Source of the DNA: an uncultured Hyphomicrobiales bacterium
GTDB taxonomy: Bacteria > Pseudomonadota > Alphaproteobacteria > Rhizobiales > Devosiaceae
Reading direction: 5' to 3'
Length of the DNA: 64,000 nucleotides
Assembly (NCBI GenBank): GCA_903842455.1
Contig: CAIMLX010000161.1
Span: forward strand, 1 to 64,000
Below are positions 17,307 through 25,471 of this stretch, one piece after another. Both the position numbers and the translations under genes were made by a program. The notes below the pieces were generated by a model, which had not been told where the DNA came from, ran no database searches, and saw only the letters and a program-made list of their open reading frames with translations. The first letter of the stretch is position 1; each line of letters begins with the position of its first letter.

Positions 17307-18827
17307 CTAAAGGCTGTAGAGTTCGGTGTATTTTGCGGTGAGATGGGCAATGTAGGGATCGGGATCGAGCTTGCGGCCCGTCGCCTTGACCAGCAGATCG
17401 TCACGCATGTAGCGGCGGCCATGCTGGTGCACATTCTCGATCATGTAGGCGCGCAACGGCTCGTAGTCGCCGCTGGCCAGGCCGTTTGCAATAGTTGCGT
17501 CCTGCTTGGCCGTTTCAAACAGCTGGCCGGCCATCACATTGCCAATCGTGTAGTTGCAGAAGGTGCCGATCTGGCCGGATGACCAGTGCACGTCCTGCAG
17601 CACGCCATTGGCGTCATTCGGCACATCAAGACCGAGGTATTCCTTGATTTTGGCGTTCCAGGCCTCGGGCAGATCCTTGACCTTGAGCGATCCGTCGATC
17701 AGCGCCGCCTCGATGTCGGTACGCAGCATGACGTGGAAATCATAGGTCAGCTCATCGGCCTCCACGCGGATGAAACCGGGCTTGCAGCGGTTGACGGCGC
17801 GGAAGAACTCTTCGGCGGTCACATCCGACAGCTGGTCGGGATAGAATTTTTGAGCTTCGGCGAAGTTGACGGCCCAGAACTCACGGCTGCGGCCAACGTG
17901 ATTTTCCCAGAGGCGCGACTGCGACTCATGAGCACCGAAACTGACGCCGCCGACAGCATAGAGACCTACCAGGTCGGTGGCGAAAGGCGTGCGCGTATAG
18001 GCGGGATCAACACCCTGCTCATACAGCGCATGACCGGCCTCGTGCAGCGCGCCAAACAGACTTGCCGACATGTAATTGGGGTTGAAGCGGGTGGTGATGC
18101 GCACGTCGTTGCGGGTGAATGACACTTCGAAAGGGTGCAGCGTGGTATCAAGCCGACCACGGTTGAGGTCGTAGCCAACCTTTTGCGCCATCGACAGCGC
18201 AAAGGCATGCTGCTGGTCCACAGGATAATGACGCTCGAGGAAATCAAAGCGCGGCTGTTTCTTTTCACCGATCGCCTTGACCAACGGGATCAGCGCCTCG
18301 CGCAGACGCGCAAACAGCGGCTTGAGCGTCGCGACGGTCTCGCCCGGCTCGAAACGATACATTAGGGCATCATAGGGATGAGCCTCGTAGCCAATCGCTT
18401 CCGCCATTTCGCGGTTGAGGGCGACTGTCTGCTCGAGAATTGGGACGAACTGGTTAAAATCGCTCTCGGCGCGGGCCTTCGCCCAGACGGCATGGCCGTT
18501 GGAGCCGAGCTCGGCGCGCTTGCGGGTCAGTTCGGCAGGAATGGCCAGGTGCCAGTCGATGGCTTCGCGGACCTGGGCGACCATGACCTTTTCCACAGCT
18601 TCGTCAGGCATGGCAGCAACTTCCGACTCAGCCTTGTCCAGCTGGCTGCGTGTCGACGCGGAAACGAGCAGGTCGCGCGTCAAAACCGACAGCGTCGCCA
18701 ACTGCTTGCCACGTGTCTCATGGCCCCCATGAGGCATCATGGTGCGCGAGTCCCAACTCAGGATCGACTGGGCGTTGAGCAGGTCGTTCACCTGCCCTAC
18801 CGTTTCCATCAACTGCACGTAACTCAT
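17307..18827 (-). CDS. M32-family carboxypeptidase (Taq-type)
   Basis: A 506-residue zinc metallocarboxypeptidase of family M32. The HEXXH motif is HEAGH at residues 262-266, the third-ligand motif HESQSRLWEN follows about 28 residues later, and the family start reads VNDLLNAQSILSWDSRTMMP. There is no signal peptide, so it is cytoplasmic and would remove C-terminal residues from imported peptides or peptide-like conjugates. It is the first gene of the leftward operon. ATG 18827 starts the family match; the frame extends to 18911 with a non-matching Arg/Ser-rich stretch. The regulatory palindrome lies about 100 bases upstream. Confidence 0.94.
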   Translation of the reverse strand: MSYVQLMETVGQVNDLLNAQSILSWDSRTMMPHGGHETRGKQLATLSVLTRDLLVSASTRSQLDKAESEVAAMPDEAVEKVMVAQVREAIDWHLAIPAELTRKRAELGSNGHAVWAKARAESDFNQFVPILEQTVALNREMAEAIGYEAHPYDALMYRFEPGETVATLKPLFARLREALIPLVKAIGEKKQPRFDFLERHYPVDQQHAFALSMAQKVGYDLNRGRLDTTLHPFEVSFTRNDVRITTRFNPNYMSASLFGALHEAGHALYEQGVDPAYTRTPFATDLVGLYAVGGVSFGAHESQSRLWENHVGRSREFWAVNFAEAQKFYPDQLSDVTAEEFFRAVNRCKPGFIRVEADELTYDFHVMLRTDIEAALIDGSLKVKDLPEAWNAKIKEYLGLDVPNDANGVLQDVHWSSGQIGTFCNYTIGNVMAGQLFETAKQDATIANGLASGDYEPLRAYMIENVHQHGRRYMRDDLLVKATGRKLDPDPYIAHLTAKYTELYSL

Positions 18828-18918
18828 TGACCTGACTAGCCTTCTGGATCGCTGCGACGGTTTTTGCCGCTTTGTTGATCGGGTGCTTGACGACGCCCGT
18901 TCGGTGTGCACATTTGTC

Positions 18919-18948
18919 GTTCATCAGATTGTCGACAATCTAACGAAC
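18919..18948. promoter_or_regulatory. palindromic operator in the divergent promoter (GntR/FadR type)
   Basis: A perfect 16-bp palindrome, AGATTGTCGACAATCT (18926-18941), lies inside a longer dyad whose outer arms GTTC and GAAC also match. The centre is between 18933 and 18934. It sits in the 195-base gap between the leftward operon (start 18827) and the rightward operon (start 19023). The TTGT-CG-ACAA core is like known operators of FCD-type GntR regulators, so the regulator at 11599-12276 is the likely binder. Position between both starts fits joint repression of both arms. Confidence 0.75.
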
Positions 18949-19022
18949 TAATGTTGGACAGGGAATCTGATGGTTGTCAAGCGATGCAAAACGGGGCGTC
19001 CGAAAATAGTGGAACCGCAGAA

Positions 19023-19904
19023 ATGAGCACCGATCTGGGGGGGCTTACCTCCAATTCCGACGCCCTCGTGGCCATGGCTGTGTGCGGCTATGTCAGTACG
19101 CCCGGCCTGCGTCCGGGGCACTACACGCACTATCCTGATGGCAAGGGCGTCATTCTGCCCGGGATGTTCGGGGTGACCTATAATGCAAGTGTCGGTGACC
19201 GCGCTTTTGGCTGGGCGGGCGACCATGTCGAGCCCGGCGTCTCCATCGCGCACCCGGATGAAAAGTCCGATATGGCGCTGCATTACCTCAGCTGCGTGGG
19301 CAATGAAGCCACCGTCATGTCCGGCCTTGCCAAGGGCGCCAAGGGCACGGTGACCGGCGAACACGCCCGCCTGCTGGTGGCCTTTCCCGCCGAGGTCAAT
19401 GATCTGCTGAACATTGGCGATCAGATCCAGATCGAGGCCGTGGGCCGGGGGATTGCGCTCGAAGAATTCCCGCAGGTCGAATTCAAGAAGACCAGCCCCA
19501 AGTTGCTTGAAGCGCTGCGCCTGACGCGTGCCGGCAATGGCGCGCTCAAGCTGCCCGTCGCCATCGAACTGCCGATCGAAATCATGGGGTCGGGCGCCGA
19601 GCTGAACTCGGAATATGTCGACCAGGACCTGATGAGCGGCGACCGCCAGCTGATGGCGGACCTGGGTATCGACCAGATGCGGCTGGGGGACATCATCGCC
19701 ATCCGCCATGCCGACCACCACTTTGGCCGCTCCTATCGCCAGGGCGCTGTTTCCATCGCGATCTGCATCCATGGCGATTCGATCATGACCGGTCACGGGC
19801 CCGGCATCATGACGCTGATGAGCTGCGCCGAGGGCGGCATCGAGTTCGATATCGACCAGACCGCCAACATTTCCAACTATTTCCGTATCGGAGCCGCCAA
19901 ATGA
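19023..19904 (+). CDS. DUF4438 family protein (copy 1)
   Basis: A 293-residue protein of DUF4438, a family with no assigned activity to my knowledge. Typical blocks are KGVILPGMFGVTYNASVGDRAFGWAGDHVEPGVS, GNEATVMSGLAKGAKGTVTGEHA, LGDIIAIRHADHHFGRSY and GHGPGIMTLMSC. It is conserved in layout with the next gene, a tandem paralogue. ATG 19023 is used because the family match begins soon after; in-frame ATGs at 18951 and 18984 are possible but weakly supported. It is the first gene of the rightward operon and overlaps the next by ATGA. Confidence 0.85.
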   Translation: MSTDLGGLTSNSDALVAMAVCGYVSTPGLRPGHYTHYPDGKGVILPGMFGVTYNASVGDRAFGWAGDHVEPGVSIAHPDEKSDMALHYLSCVGNEATVMSGLAKGAKGTVTGEHARLLVAFPAEVNDLLNIGDQIQIEAVGRGIALEEFPQVEFKKTSPKLLEALRLTRAGNGALKLPVAIELPIEIMGSGAELNSEYVDQDLMSGDRQLMADLGIDQMRLGDIIAIRHADHHFGRSYRQGAVSIAICIHGDSIMTGHGPGIMTLMSCAEGGIEFDIDQTANISNYFRIGAAK

Positions 19905-20779
19905 CCATTCGTTTCAACGAAGCGGACCTCGTTGCGGTATCGGTTGGCGGCGTCATCGCCCATCCCGGCTTTCCGGGCCTGCCGGCCGAGCCCTATCGTC
20001 TGGCCGCTGACGGCACACCCTTCCTGCTCCCGGCCTGGGGCGGCATTGTTTACAATGTGTCGGTTGGTGACCGCGCCTTTGGCTGGGCGGCTGACTGCAT
20101 CCACCCGGGCGTCTCCATCCGCGGCACAGACGATCTCAAAAACCGCGGGCTCAACGTCTTCGCCTGCCTGGGCAACACCGCGACGGTCATGACCGGCCAG
20201 GCGCAGGGCGCCAAGGGAGTCGTGACTGGCAAGTCGGGACGCTTTTCCGAGCAGGTGATCGTCCATTTTTCTAAGGAGATCCGCAAGAAGATGGCGGTCG
20301 GTGACCAGATCCTGGTCAAGTCCTACGGCACAGGTATCTCCATCCACGACCACGAAGCCATCAACTGCAAGGGGCTATCGCCTGACCTGCTCAAGGCGCT
20401 GCCGAGCAGGCAAGAAGATGGCGTGCTCAAGTTCGGCGTCGTCGCCACTGTCCCGGCTTTCCTGGTCGGTGCGGGCGCCGGGCTTACCAGTGAAGGCGGG
20501 AGCCTGCATATGCAGTCCACCGATAAGGCTGCGCTCAAGGAAGCTGGGCTTGATCAGCTCAAGCTGGGTGATGTCGTGGCGATCGAAAACACCGACAGTC
20601 GCTACAATCACGGTTATCTGCGCGGGGCGATGAGCATTGGCATTGTCGGCCAGACCGATGGTCCCCGCTCAGGCTATGGGCCCGGTATGACGGTGATCAT
20701 GACAGCGCCCAAGGGTGAGCTCGGCGCCTATGTGGATGCTTCGGCCAATATCGCCTCCCTGCTCAAGCTCGAGGCGTAA
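19901..20779 (+). CDS. DUF4438 family protein (copy 2)
   Basis: A 292-residue DUF4438 protein, paralogous to the preceding gene over its whole length. It shares FLLPAWGGIVYNVSVGDRAFGWAADCIHPGVS, GNTATVMTGQAQGAKGVVTGKSG, LGDVVAIENTDSRYNHGY and GYGPGMTVIMTAP. The His pair HADHH of copy 1 is ENTDS here, so a possible active-site or ligand residue differs. Tandem, translationally coupled copies suggest a two-subunit complex. Three bases separate its stop from the dehydrogenase gene. Function unknown. Confidence 0.85.
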   Translation: MTIRFNEADLVAVSVGGVIAHPGFPGLPAEPYRLAADGTPFLLPAWGGIVYNVSVGDRAFGWAADCIHPGVSIRGTDDLKNRGLNVFACLGNTATVMTGQAQGAKGVVTGKSGRFSEQVIVHFSKEIRKKMAVGDQILVKSYGTGISIHDHEAINCKGLSPDLLKALPSRQEDGVLKFGVVATVPAFLVGAGAGLTSEGGSLHMQSTDKAALKEAGLDQLKLGDVVAIENTDSRYNHGYLRGAMSIGIVGQTDGPRSGYGPGMTVIMTAPKGELGAYVDASANIASLLKLEA

Positions 20780-20782
20780 GCC

Positions 20783-21865
20783 GTGACCATCACTCTGACC
20801 AATGTCGACAAGCCCAGCCTTGAACGTTTCATGGCGGAAGGCTTTGAAGCCCTGGGCCTATCCGGCGGCGACGCCAAGCTCTTTGCTGACGCGCTGATAT
20901 TCTCCGAACTGCGCTTCCACCCCGGCCATGGCCAGGGCGTGCGTAGGTTGCGCCGTTATCAGGAGCGGATCGGAGAAAAGCTGGTCGATCCGCGCGCCGA
21001 GTTCGAGATCGTCAAGCAGAGCCCTGCCCTGGCTTTGGCCGATGCGCACAATGGAATTGGCACTGTCGCTGCGGCCAAGGCGATGAAGCTCGCTATCGAG
21101 AAGGCCAAGGTCTGCGGTATCGGGCAGGTCATCGTGCGCAATTCCACCCATTATGGCTCTTCGGCTGTCCATGCCTGCCAGGCGATGGAAGCGGGCTGCA
21201 TTGGCATCGCCTATACCAATGCCGGTCCCGAGATGGCGCCCTGGGGCGCCCGCGAAGGCGCTGTCGGCACCAATCCCTGGGGCATAGCCGCCCCCACCAA
21301 TCTCGGTTTCCCCGCCGTCATGGATTTTGCCCTGACCACCGCAGGCAAGGGCATGATGCTGTGGCACTCCCGCGAGGGTAAGAGGATGCCGCTCGACTGG
21401 GCGCTGACACCGGATGGCGAGATCACCGACGATCCCGATGCCGCGATGAAGGGCGCCCTGCTCGGCATCGGCGAATACAAGGGCTATGGGTTGGCCTTCA
21501 TGACGGACGTTTTGACCGGCGTTATTGGCGGCGGCGGCTTCGGGCTAACGCCCTATGCCGACCAGGGCAAGCTCGACGTGTCACACAGCCTCACCGCGAT
21601 CGACATCGAATGGTTCATGCCGTTCGAGACTTTCAAGGCGCGCATGGGGGAATTCTCCCAGATGGTCAAATCCCGCCAGACCCGCCCTGGCTTTTCCGAA
21701 GTGCTGATCCCCGGCGAGCAGGAAGCCCGTCGCGTTGCCAAGAAATCAGCCGGCGGCGTGCCGCTTGACGATGAAGTGCTGGCGGATCTGCAGGCGCTGG
21801 GCAAGGAACTGGGTCTTACCGCTGAAATCACCGTCCTTGGCCCCTATCGGGAGAAACGGCTTTGA
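20783..21865 (+). CDS. malate/L-lactate/ureidoglycolate dehydrogenase family (Ldh2/AllD-like)
   Basis: A 360-residue NAD(P)-dependent oxidoreductase of the Ldh2/MDH2 family, whose members oxidise malate, L-lactate, sulfolactate, ureidoglycolate or reduce cyclic imino acids. Family features are FSELRFHPGHGQGVRRLRRY, the catalytic His in VRNSTHYGSSAVHA, GTNPWGIAAPT and the C-terminal GYKGYGLAFMTDVLTGVIGGGGF. It uses a start codon GTG. The AllA-like gene on the other arm makes AllD-type ureidoglycolate oxidation tempting, but other hydroxy or imino acids fit equally well. Confidence 0.9.
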   Translation: MTITLTNVDKPSLERFMAEGFEALGLSGGDAKLFADALIFSELRFHPGHGQGVRRLRRYQERIGEKLVDPRAEFEIVKQSPALALADAHNGIGTVAAAKAMKLAIEKAKVCGIGQVIVRNSTHYGSSAVHACQAMEAGCIGIAYTNAGPEMAPWGAREGAVGTNPWGIAAPTNLGFPAVMDFALTTAGKGMMLWHSREGKRMPLDWALTPDGEITDDPDAAMKGALLGIGEYKGYGLAFMTDVLTGVIGGGGFGLTPYADQGKLDVSHSLTAIDIEWFMPFETFKARMGEFSQMVKSRQTRPGFSEVLIPGEQEARRVAKKSAGGVPLDDEVLADLQALGKELGLTAEITVLGPYREKRL

Positions 21866-23043
21866 CGCTGACCAGCCCAGCCATCCGACCTGTCAAACCG
21901 CTGGGCGAGGACTTCCGCCAATCGGTTCGGAACGCCTTGCGCAAAAGTGCTGCGGCGCGGGGGCTTGATGGCGTCCTGCTGCTCTCGCCCGCCAATGTGT
22001 TTTATGCCTGCGGTTTCAATTTCTCGGTCAATGAGCGCCCGATCGGGCTTTATGTGCCGGTCGATGGAGAGCCCAAGCTCTTTGTGCCATTGCTCGAACT
22101 GGAAAATGCCGAGCCTGTGCAGGGTGTCCAGCTCGGCATTTATGAGGAGTTTCCGGGCCTCGTGCATCCGGTCGTCTGGATGGTGTGCCAGTCCAAGGCG
22201 AGCCGCATTGCCATCGATATGCTCGACGCCCGCCAGATGGCGCCGCTCAAGACGCTGATCGACGAGGTCATGCTCGAAGACCTCGCAGCGCCCTTGCGCT
22301 TTGTCAAAACCGCAGAGGAACTCGAACTGACGCGGATTGCTGCCACCTACGCCGACCTCTGCCTTTCGCGATTGCATGCCGAGGCTGGAAACGTCATCAG
22401 CCAGGGTGGGACCGAGCTTGATCTGCTGGCCGATTCCACCGGCTTTGCGCTCGCCGCCCTCAAGCGAGCCTATGGCGCCGCCTTTGCCGGCACCAAGTTA
22501 GGGATTTCCGCCTCGGTCCATTCCGGGCCGCGCGCCGCCCTGCCCCATGGGTCGACCAGTTCGCGCCAGCCGCAGTTAGGCGACACGCTGATCTCGGGCA
22601 TCGGCTGTAGCCTGGGCGGCTATCACGCTGAAAGTGGCACGACGCTCATTATCGGCGACATCACTTCCGAACAACGCCGCGTCATGGTGGCGATGGACCA
22701 ATGCAACGACGCTGCCGTCAGTGCGCTCAAACCCGGCGCCCGCTGCCAGGATGTCAATGACGCAGCGCTCGAGGCGCTCAAAGCTGCCGATCTGGGTAAC
22801 GCGATCCGCCACCGCATCGGCCATGGCATGGGGCTTGAGGGGCACGAAGCGCCCTGGCTCGCCCCCGGCGACATGACTGAAGTGCTGCCCAATATGGTCT
22901 TCTCCAATGAGCCCGGCGTCTATCGCCCTGGCCGGGACGGCTATCGCACCATCAACACCATGCTGGTCCACGCCGACCACGTCGAAATTCCGAGCCGCTT
23001 CCTGGCGGATACCCCAATCGACCAGCGCGTCATCGCGCTCTAG
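21862..23043 (+). CDS. M24-family creatinase/aminopeptidase-fold hydrolase, metal ligands altered
   Basis: A 393-residue pita-bread-fold protein, with an N-terminal creatinase-like domain (to about residue 150) and a C-terminal M24 domain. The catalytic His is kept (His321 in GHGMGLEGH) and so is one Glu (Glu350 in FSNEPG). Of the five metal ligands of M24 aminopeptidases, three are changed by my alignment: first Asp to Gly246, second Asp to Glu257, last Glu to Ile364. That pattern resembles metal-free creatinase rather than Xaa-Pro aminopeptidase. It probably hydrolyses a creatine-like, guanidino or cyclic amide substrate. Its TTG start overlaps the previous gene. Confidence 0.88.
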   Translation: MTLTSPAIRPVKPLGEDFRQSVRNALRKSAAARGLDGVLLLSPANVFYACGFNFSVNERPIGLYVPVDGEPKLFVPLLELENAEPVQGVQLGIYEEFPGLVHPVVWMVCQSKASRIAIDMLDARQMAPLKTLIDEVMLEDLAAPLRFVKTAEELELTRIAATYADLCLSRLHAEAGNVISQGGTELDLLADSTGFALAALKRAYGAAFAGTKLGISASVHSGPRAALPHGSTSSRQPQLGDTLISGIGCSLGGYHAESGTTLIIGDITSEQRRVMVAMDQCNDAAVSALKPGARCQDVNDAALEALKAADLGNAIRHRIGHGMGLEGHEAPWLAPGDMTEVLPNMVFSNEPGVYRPGRDGYRTINTMLVHADHVEIPSRFLADTPIDQRVIAL

Positions 23044-23060
23044 CCACATAAGAAGAGACC

Positions 23061-24290
23061 ATGCCTGAACCCGTTGCCTGGCACTATACCAAGATCACCA
23101 AGCCCATGTTCGACCTCAAGCCGGTCGATCAGGTGCTGGTCGGCCGCATCATCACCGCCACGGGCGACGAGATCATCGAAGACGGCTTTGTCGAGGTCAT
23201 CGGCGGCAAGATCACCCGCGTCGGGCTGCGCGCCGAGATGGGTACACCGACGATCACTGTCGTCGATACCGGCGGCAAGACCATCATGCCCGGCCTCATC
23301 CAGTCGCATGGTCACCTGTCCTGGGACGGCGTGCATGAGCTGAGCTGGCAGTCGATGCATGACAGCCCGGAAATCCGCGCCTACAAGGCCGCCGGCAATA
23401 TGCTGAAATCGCTTCGGGCGGGCGTGACGCTGGTGCGCGACCTGGGCGTGCACAATGCCAATCTTTTCGCCAAGCAGGCGGTCGCACAGGGTTTCTTCCC
23501 CGGTCCGCGCCTGCTGGTTTCCGGCGAAAGCATCATCCAGACCGGCGGCCATACCTATTGGGTGTGCCGGGAGGCTTCGGGTGCCGACGAAATGCGCCGC
23601 GCGGTGCGCGACCAGGTCAAGGGCGGCGCTGATCTCATCAAGATCATGGCGTGCCACGACACGCTGGAGTTCACCGATGCCGAGCTCGAGGCCGTGATCG
23701 ACGAGGCCCATCGCAACCGCCTGCCTGTCACGGCGCACGCTACCTATGACGCCTGCATCAAGCGCGTCGTCGAGTTTGGCGTCGACTGCGTCGAGCATGG
23801 CGGGTCGATGAGCGATGAAACTATCCAGCTGCTGCTCGACAAGAAGGTGCCCATCGTCACCACGTTTTCAGCGCTAGTCATGCAGGCCAAGCCAGAAATC
23901 GCCCGCGCTTTCGGGATTCCCGAGTGGAAGATCGCCGAGCGGCAGAAGGCCGTTGGCGACAAATCGCGGTTTGATGGCCTCGTGCGTGCCGCCCAGGCCG
24001 GTGTGCCGATCGTCTTCGGCACCGATGCCGGCAGCCCCGCCGTCGAGCATGACCAGATCGCGCCAGAGCTCGACTTCATGGTCGAGGTCGGCGTCTGCCC
24101 CAACCGGATGGACGCGCTGCGCGCCATCACCATCCGCGGGGCGCAACTGTCAAAAATGGACCACAAGATCGGCACGGTCGAGGTCGGCAAGGAAGCCGAC
24201 CTGATCGTCGTCGACGGCAAGCCCGATGAGGATCTATTCGCGCTGGAGCGCGTCATGATGACCTTTATCGCTGGCAAGAGGATGCACTAA
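23061..24290 (+). CDS. amidohydrolase-superfamily protein (prolidase/imidazolonepropionase-like)
   Basis: A 409-residue metal-dependent amidohydrolase. Metal ligands are His83 and His85 (HGH), a bridging Lys194 in LIKIMACHD, His226 in TAHATYD, His246 in VEHGG and Asp322 in GTDAG. This binuclear pattern is that of the Xaa-Pro/Xaa-Arg dipeptidase group (for example Sgx9260/Cc2672-type prolidases) more than of dihydroorotase. There is no signal peptide. AGAAGAG precedes the ATG. In this island it could cleave an N-acyl or dipeptide intermediate. Its stop overlaps the following ATG (TAATG). Confidence 0.9.
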   Translation: MPEPVAWHYTKITKPMFDLKPVDQVLVGRIITATGDEIIEDGFVEVIGGKITRVGLRAEMGTPTITVVDTGGKTIMPGLIQSHGHLSWDGVHELSWQSMHDSPEIRAYKAAGNMLKSLRAGVTLVRDLGVHNANLFAKQAVAQGFFPGPRLLVSGESIIQTGGHTYWVCREASGADEMRRAVRDQVKGGADLIKIMACHDTLEFTDAELEAVIDEAHRNRLPVTAHATYDACIKRVVEFGVDCVEHGGSMSDETIQLLLDKKVPIVTTFSALVMQAKPEIARAFGIPEWKIAERQKAVGDKSRFDGLVRAAQAGVPIVFGTDAGSPAVEHDQIAPELDFMVEVGVCPNRMDALRAITIRGAQLSKMDHKIGTVEVGKEADLIVVDGKPDEDLFALERVMMTFIAGKRMH

Positions 24291-25471
24291 TGAGCGCGAT
24301 CGCTAACCACCTGACCAACCGCATCGTCGAGGAGGACCTGTCCTTACGGTCCAAGATGCTCGCTATTGCGGGCAGCATGACCAATGTCATTGCCATGGGG
24401 CGCGGCGACCCCGATTTCCACACTCCGGCCCACATCACCGAGGCCGCGAAGAAGGCGATCGACGACAACCAGCATCACTATACCGGCCCCACCGGCCTGC
24501 CGCAGTTGCGCTCGGCGATAGCGACCGACCTTAAGGCGGAGTATGGCCTCGACTACACGGCCGACGAGATCATCGTCACGGCCGGCGTGCAGGAATCGAT
24601 CACGCTGATCATGCTGGCTCTGGTCAAGCCAGGCGATGAGGTGATGATCACCTCCCCCCGCTTCATGACCTATGACACGGCGGTCGGCTTTGCCGGCGGC
24701 ATCCCGGTGCCGGTACCGACATTCGAGAAGGATGACTTCGCCCTCGACATCGTCGAGATCGAAAAGCGCATCACGCCCAAGACACGCATGTTCGTGCTGG
24801 TGTCACCCAACAATCCGACGGGCGCAGTCACCCCGCCCGACGTCATCCGCAAGATCGCCGACCTCGCCATCAAGCATGACATCATCATCGTCTCCGACGA
24901 GATCTATGCCAAAATCATCTACGAGGGGAACGAGCACCTTTCCATCGGCACCCTGCCGGGAATGAAGGAGCGGACGATCACGCTCAACGGCTTCTCCAAA
25001 ACCTATGCCATGACCGGCTGGCGCGTTGGTTATCTGGCGGCCCCGGCAGACTTTGTCACAAAGGTCACCGAGATGCGCCATACGCTCTCGATCAACACCT
25101 GCACGATCTCCCAGCATGCGGCGCTCGCTGCGATCACCGGCCCCAAGGAACCGATCCAGGCGATGATCGACGATTACACCGCGCGCCGGGCCTATCTGCT
25201 GCCGGCGCTGGACGAGATGGGCCTCACCTATGGCAATCCCGGCGGCGCCTTCTACGTCTATATCAATGTCTCCAGCACCGGCATGTCGACGCCCGACTTC
25301 TGCGAGAAACTGCTGCGCGAAACCGGCGTCATGCTGTTTCCCGGCACGATGTTCGGTGACCACGACCCCAGCTACATCCGCATGTCGTTCCTGCAGCCGC
25401 TGCCGCTGATCAAGGAAGCCGTCGAGCGCATGAAGGGCTTTATCGCCAAGCACGGAAAGGCCGCTGCATGA
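24290..25471 (+). CDS. pyridoxal-phosphate aminotransferase, class I
   Basis: A 393-residue fold-type I aminotransferase. PLP lysine is Lys237 in NGFSKTYAMTGWRVGY, with PNNPTGAV, VSDEIYAKI and the C-terminal YIRMSFLQP arginine. It is clearly related to the aminotransferase of the leftward arm (16091-17293): both start with an IxTxM/MLAIAGSM-type helix and share RGDPDxxTPAHI. Divergent copies on both arms suggest two transamination steps or different amino acids. It overlaps neighbours at both ends. Confidence 0.93.
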   Translation: MSAIANHLTNRIVEEDLSLRSKMLAIAGSMTNVIAMGRGDPDFHTPAHITEAAKKAIDDNQHHYTGPTGLPQLRSAIATDLKAEYGLDYTADEIIVTAGVQESITLIMLALVKPGDEVMITSPRFMTYDTAVGFAGGIPVPVPTFEKDDFALDIVEIEKRITPKTRMFVLVSPNNPTGAVTPPDVIRKIADLAIKHDIIIVSDEIYAKIIYEGNEHLSIGTLPGMKERTITLNGFSKTYAMTGWRVGYLAAPADFVTKVTEMRHTLSINTCTISQHAALAAITGPKEPIQAMIDDYTARRAYLLPALDEMGLTYGNPGGAFYVYINVSSTGMSTPDFCEKLLRETGVMLFPGTMFGDHDPSYIRMSFLQPLPLIKEAVERMKGFIAKHGKAAA

